Positions 1-6,118 of a stretch of 7,078 bases of DNA are shown one piece after another (the first letter of the stretch is position 1; every line of letters begins with the position of its first letter). Below the pieces are notes generated by a model. It did no database searches, had not been told where the DNA came from, and saw only the letters and a program-made list of their open reading frames with translations. A program made the position numbers and the translations under genes. This DNA comes from JAUXFK01 sp034189035 (GTDB lineage Bacteria > Desulfobacterota > UBA8473): contig JAXHVA010000168.1 of NCBI GenBank assembly GCA_034189035.1, forward strand, positions 1 through 7,078, written 5' to 3'.

Positions 1-824
1 CAGAAGGGTCGAACTCATACACCTCTTCCATTCTAAATTTGGGAACTTGTTGAAAAGAAAGGGGGGTTTTCAAGGGCTTTTTGACCTCTTATTTAAAGGG
101 TTTGTATCCCCCATCAACGACCGACACGCCCCCCCTTAAAACTGGTATGCCAATTATGTGATGACATATATCGAACGGGATGTCAGGCAGATCCTCAATG
201 TGAAGAAGGACCTCGCCACTTTTCAGCGATTCGTTAGAATGAATGCATCCAGGGCAGGACAACTTCTAAACCTATCCAATCTCGGGAATGACTGTGGAAT
301 TTCACAGAGCACTGTAAAAACCTGCTTATGTGTTCTGGAAGACAGCTATATTTGTATATACACTCCAACCTCATTACAGGAATTTCGGAAAGAGTCTTTT
401 AAAGACCCCTAAGCTGTACTTCTACGACCCGGGTCTTGCGACATGGCTACTTGTCATTCAGGATACCGATCATCTATCAATACATCCTATGAGAGGAGCA
501 CTATTCGAGTATCTTACTATCAGTAAGCTGGTTAAGTCAAGATATAACAAGTAATTAGCATCAAAAATCTTTTTTTGGCGGGATAATGTAGGCCACGATA
601 TTGACGTCATAATTGATCAGGGAGACAAGCTCATCCCCTTGGAAATAAAATCAGGACAGACCATTATAACACAGTACTTTTCCGGTTTGATGAGATGGCT
701 GAAGATGATGCCTTCACAAACTGGGCCTCAGTACCTTGTTTATGGCGGTGATGAAAATCAAATGCATTCAGGGATGAATATTCTTTCGTGGCGAGCATTG
801 GAAGATGAGTTGAATATGCTCTAA
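1..824 (+). pseudogene. Decayed AAA_14/DUF4143-type ATPase, C-terminal part, 5' end outside window
   Basis: This is the remnant of an ATP-binding protein of the AAA_14 plus DUF4143 type, a widespread and often horizontally moved family of uncertain cellular role. The visible part is the end of the ATPase domain and most of DUF4143. Family-like stretches appear in order: GRVELIHL-like text at 2-25, NWYANYV and IERDVRQILNV at 140-200, GQLLNLSNLGNDCGIS at about 258-305, QPHYRNFGK and TPKLYFYDPGLATWLL at about 366-461, and the nuclease-fold-like WRDNVGHDIDVIID and IPLEIKSGQ around 576-660. Lesions: an in-frame TAA at 137-139; one extra T in the run 351-353, which moves the frame so that DSYI continues as VYTLQPHY; and an in-frame TAA at 552-554. 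The original stop is TAA at 822-824. There may be a further local frame slip at the C run 108-112. The gene converges on cpoB. I am confident it is broken and fairly confident of the family, which I recognised from memory of its motifs. Confidence 0.82.
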
Positions 825-911
825 AATGAGGAATAAACGGATATATGAAAACGTATACCAATAGCGAAAAGCCTAGTAATATGGGGTCTCGTCTCTACTT
901 ATCCTTACATG

Positions 912-1802
912 CTAGTTCTTCAATTTCTTCAATTCTTTCTTCGCAATTTCTGCCTCACTCGATTCCGGATATTCCTTGGTTACCTTTTGGAGGAGCAATT
1001 TGGCACTCGTATTGTCTTTTAATCTGTAAAATGCTAAACCTTGTTTTAATAATGCACTGGGCACTTTATTTCCCTTAGAATATCTACTTATCACCTCCTC
1101 ATACTCAAGTATAGCTTCCCTGTATTTCTTCTCAATAAAAAATGACTCCCCGATCCAGTATTGGGCATTATCAGAATACTCGCTTTTAGGAAATTTCTGA
1201 AGGAATTCCCTAAAACCAATCCTGGCCTTTTCTATATTCCCCTTCTTAAAATCATCGTATGCCTCGTAGTACATCTGTTCCATTGATTTTGGCTTTTTAG
1301 CATCAGTTGTATCCTTCTGCTCAGACTTTTGAGAGGAAATATTTTTTGAGGCAATAAATCCTTCCACAATAAACAGACGGGCTTCCAGTTGAGACAATTT
1401 CGTATGAACATCCTTTAACTCGGATACATACCCTGCCTTCAAAGAGGTACCTTCTTTACTTTTTTCATCTATACTGTACTCGATCTCCTCAGCTTTCCCC
1501 CTTAAGGATTGAAACTCAAACCGTAAGTTATCTATTACCGCATCTGTATCGGCCAATCCCTTCTTTAGGGGTCTAAGAGACTTATCAATTTCCTCCATTG
1601 TTTTTTGGGTTTGCTTGCTGAACCGAGTCACTTCATCTATCAAGGCTCTCAACTCTCTTTTTATCATTCTTTGGTCTCTTTCAACCCTGATCACCTCGTT
1701 CTTAGTCGCACACCCAAAAGAGAAAAGGATACATGCTAAACAGAGCAGTACTAAAATATGCCTTATTAGACTACACAGCTCCTTAAGATCTTTACAAGAC
1801 AA
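912..1802 (-). CDS. cpoB: Tol-Pal system protein CpoB (YbgF), probable lipoprotein
   Basis: CpoB is a periplasmic partner of TolA that coordinates outer-membrane constriction with peptidoglycan synthesis at division. The last gene of a tol-pal operon is its usual place. I chose a TTG start at 1802 because a perfect AGGAGG lies six bases upstream (1809-1814); the in-frame ATG at 1832 has no visible ribosome site. From the TTG the protein is 296 residues (E. coli CpoB is 263). Residues 13-31 form a hydrophobic signal ending FSFGC, a lipobox-like sequence with the candidate lipidated Cys at 31. It is imperfect because position -3 is Ser. Residues 35-150 are charged and heptad-like, fitting the N-terminal coiled coil. 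A Lys/Ser-rich linker follows, then residues 178-294 form TPR-like repeats with YYEAYDDFKKGN, YWIGESFF and GLAFYRLKD. E. coli CpoB is a soluble periplasmic protein, so a lipid anchor here is an inference. The stop is TAG. Confidence 0.9.
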   Translation of the reverse strand: MSCKDLKELCSLIRHILVLLCLACILFSFGCATKNEVIRVERDQRMIKRELRALIDEVTRFSKQTQKTMEEIDKSLRPLKKGLADTDAVIDNLRFEFQSLRGKAEEIEYSIDEKSKEGTSLKAGYVSELKDVHTKLSQLEARLFIVEGFIASKNISSQKSEQKDTTDAKKPKSMEQMYYEAYDDFKKGNIEKARIGFREFLQKFPKSEYSDNAQYWIGESFFIEKKYREAILEYEEVISRYSKGNKVPSALLKQGLAFYRLKDNTSAKLLLQKVTKEYPESSEAEIAKKELKKLKN

Positions 1803-1808
1803 GAATAT

Positions 1809-1814
1809 CCTCCT
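1809..1814 (-). promoter_or_regulatory. Shine-Dalgarno site deciding the cpoB start
   Basis: The minus strand reads AGGAGG here, six bases before an in-frame TTG (1800-1802). The upstream ATG at 1832 is preceded by AT-rich sequence without a purine-rich ribosome site. This favours the TTG as the real start. Confidence 0.7.
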
Positions 1815-1856
1815 CAATAAAAGACAATTCATTCATTTTTATGGAAAAATTCATCT

Positions 1857-1960
1857 ATATACCAGATGTTGCCCAAACGAAAATCTCTTAAGGTTCTAAT
1901 AAAAATGGTTTTTTAACGCTTTAGATAAGGAAATTGGAATTTGGGCAACAACCAGTATAC
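1857..1960 (-). repeat. Long imperfect inverted repeat / predicted mRNA stem-loop between pal and cpoB
   Basis: The core is an 11-base perfect inverted repeat, TGTTGCCCAAA (1867-1877) against TTTGGGCAACA (1940-1950). It extends outward to 1858-1877 versus 1940-1959 with 17 of 20 DNA matches. In the minus-strand transcript the pairs 1863-1954 and 1864-1953 become G-U wobbles, as do the end pairs 1857-1960 and 1878-1939. The RNA stem is then about 22 pairs with one U-U mismatch (1866-1951). A short inner helix (1882-1887 with 1930-1935) follows a small internal loop. The stem begins 16 bases after the pal stop and ends about 54 bases before the cpoB TTG. It is not a standard terminator: the next U run lies several bases beyond the stem. 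It could be a regulatory or mRNA-stabilising structure, or a small dispersed repeat. Confidence 0.7.
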
Positions 1961-1976
1961 TGCTAACAAATTAATC

Positions 1977-2582
1977 TTAACGTATCCTGAGGTGAACTCT
2001 TCTGTTTTTTTCCCATGCGGTTTCGTTGTGCCCTGTATCCAAAGGCCTTTCTTCACCATAGCTGATGGTTGAGATCCTCCTGGCTTCAACTCCGGCAGCA
2101 ACCAGGTATTTCTCTGCGCTGTTTGCTCTGCGTTCACCTAAAGCCAGGTTATACTCATTGGTTCCTCGCTCATCACAATGACCTTCAATATCAACTTTGA
2201 TATCGGGATGATCCAAGAGCCAAGAGGCCTTCTTTGCCAATATCTCTCTCGCTTCTGCGGTAAGCGAGAACTCATCGAAATCAAAGTGGATATCCACATT
2301 CTCAAACTCTTCTTTGAGTTTGGCTTCTCTCCTTGCAGCCTCTGCTTTCTCTCTTTGTTTGGCCTTGGCCAATGCCTCTTCTCTTAACTGCTCCTCTCTT
2401 AATAACTCCTCCTGTTCTGATACTTCTTCTGGAGAAATCTCCGGTTCTTCTTCCACGAGTTGTGTTACTTCTTCATACAATGCATCGTCCTTTACCGCAT
2501 CTTTCCCACATGCACTCAAACAAAAAGAAAGGGACAACGTCAATACAATGAGTAAAAAATTAACTGACAACCTTTTCAACAT
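1977..2582 (-). CDS. pal: Peptidoglycan-associated outer-membrane lipoprotein Pal
   Basis: Pal is anchored in the outer membrane by its lipid and binds peptidoglycan; it interacts with TolB and TolA. The protein is 201 residues (E. coli Pal is 173). The start at 2582 is supported by AAGGAGG six bases upstream (2589-2595); the reading frame stays open further upstream but that extension has no family support. Residues 1-24 are a lipoprotein signal ending LSAC, with Cys25 lipidated. Residues 26-94 are a long Glu-rich, partly helical linker, which accounts for the extra length. Residues 95-201 are the OmpA-like domain with FDFD (100-103), EGHCDERGTNEYN (133-145), LGERRA (148-153) and ISYGEERP. 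Asp137 and Arg152 match the residues that bind diaminopimelate in this family. The stop is TAA. The gene lies 74 bases downstream of tolB in the same operon. Confidence 0.96.
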   Translation of the reverse strand: MLKRLSVNFLLIVLTLSLSFCLSACGKDAVKDDALYEEVTQLVEEEPEISPEEVSEQEELLREEQLREEALAKAKQREKAEAARREAKLKEEFENVDIHFDFDEFSLTAEAREILAKKASWLLDHPDIKVDIEGHCDERGTNEYNLALGERRANSAEKYLVAAGVEARRISTISYGEERPLDTGHNETAWEKNRRVHLRIR

Positions 2583-2588
2583 TTTCTT

Positions 2589-2595
2589 CCTCCTT
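2589..2595 (-). promoter_or_regulatory. Shine-Dalgarno site deciding the pal start
   Basis: AAGGAGG on the minus strand, six bases before the ATG at 2580-2582. That ATG opens a clean lipoprotein signal peptide, so the longer in-frame extension that would overlap tolB is very unlikely to be used. Confidence 0.85.
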
Positions 2596-2656
2596 AGTTT
2601 TATTAAACAAAATAACGTTAAAAAAAACCAAATTACACTCCACATAAATCTCTCTT

Positions 2657-3970
2657 CTAAAACCTTGGCGACCAACATATATTAAATTGTTCACCGTCGA
2701 ATGCCTTTAACTTTCTAAGACCACTCCCATCTGCCCTCATTAAATAGACGCTTCTCTTTGTATCTCTGTTCGATGTGAATGCTATATATCTTCCATCTGG
2801 AGACCATGAAGGATCCTCATTATTACCCGAGTTTGAAGTAAGTCTTTTAAGGTTATTTCCATCGGAATTCACTGTATATATATCAAAATGGTGATCTTTT
2901 AAAGAAGAAAATACAATCCTATCCCCTTTTGGTGACCATTCAGGAGAATCGCTGTATTCTATCTCATAAGTCAACCTCTTCACCTTTTCACCTTGGGAAT
3001 CTATTATATAAATATTTCGTTTTCCGGCTCGATCTGAAACAAATGCAATCCTTTTACTATCCGGCGACCAGGTAGGAGAGACATCTATGCCCCAATGATT
3101 CGTTAATCGTCTCAGTTCTTTTCCATATTTATCGATTATGTATATCTCAGGATTCCCGTCTTTGCTCAAGGTTACAGCGAGCCTTTCACCATCCGGTGAC
3201 CAGACAGGGGTAATATTTAATCCCTTATGATGGGAAATCCTCATCTCTTTATTTGTAACGAGGTCTTTAATGTAGATATCAGGATTCCCACTCTTGTAGG
3301 ATGTAAATGCTATTCTTTTTACTTTGATTGACCAACTGGGTGATAAGACAATCGATTTATGGTCAGTGATCTTCTTCACATTATACCCATCAAAATCCAT
3401 TGTATAAATCTCATTATAACCCAATCGATCAGAAACAAAGGCAATTTTTGTATCAAACACCCCTTTTTCACCGGTAAATCTCAATAAAACTTCGTCAGTA
3501 AATCTATGTACTATCCTTCGAATGTCTTTTCTTTTGCCTGCATAACGCTTTCCCATAATAAAATTTCCACGAAAAATATCGTAGAGTTTTGCCTCTATCT
3601 CTATGATTTCGCCTTTACAATAGAAATTGCCTTTAATCAGGGCCTCGGCACCTATTAAAGACCAATCCCTGTAATTAATACTATCATTGCCGCTGGATTT
3701 TAAATCTTCAGGGGGCTTAATAAGGTATGAAGGGTCTATCAGAGTAAAAAGGCCCGTGATATCTAAATCATTTGTAAGTGCCTCATAAATCTCCTCTGAT
3801 ACACACTCTTTGTCAACAACTTCGCCAAGATTTCGAAAATATGTTACGGCGATCGGAAACTTCTTAAATGAAGGAGAATCTATATCTATGTATACTTTGG
3901 CATAGGCAATCTTAAAATGACACAGATATAAGATCAGAAAAAAAATAAAAAAGGTTGCTGATTTTCTCAT
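2657..3970 (-). CDS. tolB: Tol-Pal system periplasmic beta-propeller TolB
   Basis: TolB is a soluble periplasmic protein that binds Pal and is pulled off it by TolA. The protein is 437 residues, close to the 430 of E. coli. Residues 1-24 form a signal peptide with a long hydrophobic core and an A-Y-A cleavage site before Lys25. Residues 25-170 are the alpha/beta N-terminal domain, with PIAVTYF (39-45) and a DITGLF motif (70-75). From about 174 to the end is the six-bladed propeller: blades carry IAFVSDR or IAFTS strands, D-I-Y turns and repeated WSPDG-type motifs, namely SWSIKVK, VWSPDG, TWSPDS, EWSPKG, SWSPDG and CWSPRF. No ribosome site is seen before the ATG, which follows an AT-rich stretch, so initiation may depend on upstream translation or unstructured mRNA. 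tolA ends 58 bases upstream. Confidence 0.97.
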   Translation of the reverse strand: MRKSATFFIFFLILYLCHFKIAYAKVYIDIDSPSFKKFPIAVTYFRNLGEVVDKECVSEEIYEALTNDLDITGLFTLIDPSYLIKPPEDLKSSGNDSINYRDWSLIGAEALIKGNFYCKGEIIEIEAKLYDIFRGNFIMGKRYAGKRKDIRRIVHRFTDEVLLRFTGEKGVFDTKIAFVSDRLGYNEIYTMDFDGYNVKKITDHKSIVLSPSWSIKVKRIAFTSYKSGNPDIYIKDLVTNKEMRISHHKGLNITPVWSPDGERLAVTLSKDGNPEIYIIDKYGKELRRLTNHWGIDVSPTWSPDSKRIAFVSDRAGKRNIYIIDSQGEKVKRLTYEIEYSDSPEWSPKGDRIVFSSLKDHHFDIYTVNSDGNNLKRLTSNSGNNEDPSWSPDGRYIAFTSNRDTKRSVYLMRADGSGLRKLKAFDGEQFNICWSPRF

Positions 3971-4028
3971 TAAAAAATTTTATTAGCTGATAAAGTAAAT
4001 GGTTAATTATCGATTCAAAACGCTCTCA

Positions 4029-4826
4029 CTACAAGTCGGTTTCACCCTGACGAAACCGAACCCCAACATCGAGATACTCTCTTTTATACTTATCATGAAG
4101 AGAAGGAAGAGGAGAAGACTTCTCTATTGCCCGCAAAACCGATTTATCAAAGTATATATTTCCAGAAGACTTCTCAAATCTTATATTCTCGATATCCCCT
4201 TGTCTTCGAATCGTAAAGGATAAAATCGCCTCTAATCCATCCCCACTTCCTATAAGCCCGTCTGGCAATATCCAATTCTCTTTAATCTTACTCCAGATCA
4301 TTGTGTAATATATTTTATCTCTTAGACTCGCATCTGCTGAAGCAAACACCTCCCCTTCAGCCCCAGTGGACAAAGCGCCTTTCATTCTTTCTTTTTCGCT
4401 TTTGACCTCTCCTTTTATCCTGGATATCGCTTCATTAATCTCCCGATTCGATTCTTTTCTTTTGGTACTCTGCTTTGAAATCTTTTTAGGAAAAGATTTT
4501 TTTTTTATTGTCTTCTTTTCAAGGATAGAATTACCTTTCGCTATCCTCTTTATGACTTCCGGTTTTACACTCCTTTTGACCCGCTCAATCTTTCCAGTCT
4601 CTTTAGCTATCCAAGGACTCTTTATCTCTAAAGGCCGCTTTTCTGTATCAGATATGATTCTTACCATATAAGTTTCTGGATATGAAATCTTCTTTGAATG
4701 GAAATTCTGAACAGTGATAAGAAGAACAAAAAAGGTCAAATGAAATAGGATTGATGGTAAGACCATCTTCTTTAATTCCTTGAAAGAAGTACCCTCTCTT
4801 ATAGCTCCTCTGGTAAAAAAACTCAT
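4029..4826 (-). CDS. tolA: TolA/TonB-family energy-transducing protein, short TolA
   Basis: TolA is driven by TolQ-TolR and spans the periplasm to reach TolB, Pal and CpoB. The protein is 265 residues, well short of E. coli TolA (421). Residues 22-40 form the single inner-membrane segment. It contains S25-x3-H29, matching the Ser18/His22 motif through which E. coli TolA couples to TolQR. Residues 65-150 are a Lys/Arg/Glu/Ser-rich linker rather than the long Ala-rich helix of E. coli. Residues 170-258 form a TonB/TolA C-terminal domain, with YYTMIWSKIKENW (173-185), LSFTIRRQGDI (202-212) and FDKSVLRAIEKSSPLP (226-241). Its ATG overlaps the tolR stop (ATGA). The linker codons 107-110 contain ten consecutive A residues (4497-4506). 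Domain analysis alone might call it TonB; position and the membrane motif favour TolA. Confidence 0.9.
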   Translation of the reverse strand: MSFFTRGAIREGTSFKELKKMVLPSILFHLTFFVLLITVQNFHSKKISYPETYMVRIISDTEKRPLEIKSPWIAKETGKIERVKRSVKPEVIKRIAKGNSILEKKTIKKKSFPKKISKQSTKRKESNREINEAISRIKGEVKSEKERMKGALSTGAEGEVFASADASLRDKIYYTMIWSKIKENWILPDGLIGSGDGLEAILSFTIRRQGDIENIRFEKSSGNIYFDKSVLRAIEKSSPLPSLHDKYKREYLDVGVRFRQGETDL

Positions 4827-5236
4827 CTTCTTTCTTCTTGAGGTCTGGTAATCATCCCTAATCGTTCTATTCCTGCGCCCTTAATCTCAGCCATTGTCTT
4901 AACAACAAAACCATATGGAACCCTTTCATCGGCTTTTAAAAAGATCTCCTTATCGGTTCTATTTTGATAAATCTTCTCTAACCTCTCTTTCAATCCAGAG
5001 AACTCTATCTGATGCTCGTTGATAAATATCTTTTCTTTTTGGGTAATCGTTAAGACCAATTTCTCGTCACCGGCAGAAATATCTTTTGCAACAACCTTTG
5101 GAAGATCTACGTCAATGCCCTGTTGTAACATCGGAGCAGTCACCATAAAAATTATCAAAAGGACTAACATCACATCAACGAAAGGGGTCACATTTATCTC
5201 TGAGAGTAAGCCCTTTTCTTTTATTTGATTATTCAT
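4823..5236 (-). CDS. tolR: TolR, proton-channel subunit of the Tol motor (ExbD/TolR family)
   Basis: TolR pairs with TolQ in the inner membrane to use the proton gradient and move TolA. The protein is 137 residues (E. coli TolR is 142). After a short cytoplasmic start, residues 12-38 hold the family signature SEINVTPFVDVMLVLLIIFMV. Asp21 in the membrane segment is the conserved protonatable residue (Asp23 in E. coli). Residues 40-137 are the periplasmic domain, with VDLPK (43-47) and the IFLKAD..VPYGFVV segment typical of ExbD/TolR. The ATG at 5236 is 23 bases after tolQ, with only a weak purine stretch before it. The stop overlaps the tolA start by four bases (ATGA), a sign of translational coupling. 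Confidence 0.96.
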   Translation of the reverse strand: MNNQIKEKGLLSEINVTPFVDVMLVLLIIFMVTAPMLQQGIDVDLPKVVAKDISAGDEKLVLTITQKEKIFINEHQIEFSGLKERLEKIYQNRTDKEIFLKADERVPYGFVVKTMAEIKGAGIERLGMITRPQEERR

Positions 5237-5259
5237 GATCTAAGCTTCAATAATGAGAT

Positions 5260-6030
5260 TCAATCTGTCTTCTTCAAAAAGTGCCTTTCTACAATGTTTA
5301 GGAATTCCGAAGAAAAGTTTTCCATATCAGAGGTGATTGTCCTGATCTTGTTCAGATAATGATTATATGCAACAACAGCCGGTATAGCAGCAGCCAGCCC
5401 TGCTGCAGTAGCTATCAATGCCTCGGATATTCCTGGTGCAACTACGGCCAAACTGGCAGAACCTTTAATCCCTATGCCCCTGAAAGCGTCCATTATTCCC
5501 CATACGGTTCCAAAGAGCCCTATAAAAGGCGAGGTGTTTCCTGTTGTAGCCAGAAAGGGAAGGGCCTTTTCTAGTCTTCTCGACTCAGTACTTATTGTTT
5601 GTCTCAATGCTCTGCTTACAGTATCCGCACCGCTAAGTTCCGTGGTCATTGAGGAGACACTTCCATGATTTCCCAACTTATTTGGATTGGATTTAACCTT
5701 GCTTAATCTGCTCACTTCAATGTAGCCAGACTGAAATACATTGGATAAAGGACTATTTCTCATCTTCTTTGATTCTTCAAATATAACAGAAAGGTTTTTA
5801 CTCGTCCAAAAGACATCGAGAAAACTCTTTGATTCACGGTCTGCCTGCCTTATTGATCTTAATTTCTCAAATATTATCGCCCAGGAAACTACAGAGAAGA
5901 AGAGTAAAACCACCAAGACAAACTGAACCATTGGCCCTGCATTTAGAACGATCTCACCCACTCCTCCCTTGAAAACTCTTTCCAAAAAACCAGGGAAAAC
6001 CGAGTTGTATAAGAATACGATACTGTTCAT
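5260..6030 (-). CDS. tolQ: TolQ, membrane motor subunit (MotA/TolQ/ExbB family)
   Basis: TolQ is the multi-span inner-membrane protein that forms the motor pore around TolR. The protein is 256 residues (E. coli TolQ is 230); the extra length is mostly an N-terminal leader. TM1 is about residues 34-54 (VQFVLVVLL, then SVVSWAIIFEK). The cytoplasmic loop follows, with a polar Ser/Asn-rich section at 110-135. TM2 is about 157-183, with TSPFIGLFGTVWGIMDAF. TM3 is about 196-222, with VAPGISEALIATAAGLAAAIPAV. Thr162/163 and Thr208 sit where family members have their pore threonines. GAGGAG at 6037-6042 lies six bases before the ATG, supporting this start rather than Met34. It is the first tol gene, just downstream of a strong promoter-like sequence. 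E. coli has ybgC immediately upstream, which is absent here. Confidence 0.95.
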   Translation of the reverse strand: MNSIVFLYNSVFPGFLERVFKGGVGEIVLNAGPMVQFVLVVLLFFSVVSWAIIFEKLRSIRQADRESKSFLDVFWTSKNLSVIFEESKKMRNSPLSNVFQSGYIEVSRLSKVKSNPNKLGNHGSVSSMTTELSGADTVSRALRQTISTESRRLEKALPFLATTGNTSPFIGLFGTVWGIMDAFRGIGIKGSASLAVVAPGISEALIATAAGLAAAIPAVVAYNHYLNKIRTITSDMENFSSEFLNIVERHFLKKTD

Positions 6031-6036
6031 TCACAT

Positions 6037-6042
6037 CTCCTC
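6037..6042 (-). promoter_or_regulatory. Shine-Dalgarno site of tolQ
   Basis: GAGGAG on the minus strand, six bases before the tolQ ATG at 6028-6030. It fixes the longer N terminus rather than an internal Met. Confidence 0.8.
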
Positions 6043-6060
6043 ACGCATTTATGAAGCACA

Positions 6061-6089
6061 ATTCTAATCATTATACAGTATAAAGTCAA
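6061..6089 (-). promoter_or_regulatory. Sigma-70-like promoter of the tol operon
   Basis: On the minus strand, TTGACT (6084-6089) is followed after exactly 17 bases by TAGAAT (6061-6066). Each box matches the sigma-70 consensus at five of six positions with ideal spacing. Transcription would begin near 6054, giving a leader of about 24 bases that includes the tolQ ribosome site. A perfect TATAAT at 6070-6075 overlaps the spacer but lacks a matching -35 box. No terminator is visible between the methyltransferase stop and this promoter, so read-through from upstream is also possible. Confidence 0.65.
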
Positions 6090-6118
6090 TGAATCTTTTT
6101 AATGCTATGTATTTATCC

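Noticed and set aside
137..554. TAA codons at 137 and 552 read as Gln, implying an alternative genetic code
   Set aside because: pal, tolQ-side methyltransferase and the pseudogene itself end in TAA at normal family ends, and the same pseudogene also has a frameshift. Ordinary decay explains it.
825..911. Rho-independent terminator between the convergent pseudogene and cpoB
   Set aside because: I looked on both strands and found no GC-rich stem followed by a T run; only short palindromes such as GTATAC are present.
2583..2678. Longer in-frame N terminus of pal, overlapping the end of tolB
   Set aside because: The ATG at 2582 has an ideal ribosome site and opens a clean lipoprotein signal; the extension has no family support.
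2314..2685. Open frames antisense to pal and to the other tol genes on the plus strand
   Set aside because: They are low-complexity shadows (for example Ser/Leu-rich text opposite the Glu-rich Pal linker), with no ribosome sites or recognisable domains.
3971..4028. Internal promoter before tolB (TTGAAT, 17 bases, CTTTAT)
   Set aside because: The -10 candidate matches only three of six positions, so it is within chance for AT-rich sequence.
6070..6075. Perfect TATAAT as the main -10 box for tolQ
   Set aside because: At 15 to 18 bases upstream there is only AAAGAT-like or similar sequence, no -35 match. The TTGACT-17-TAGAAT pair is better.
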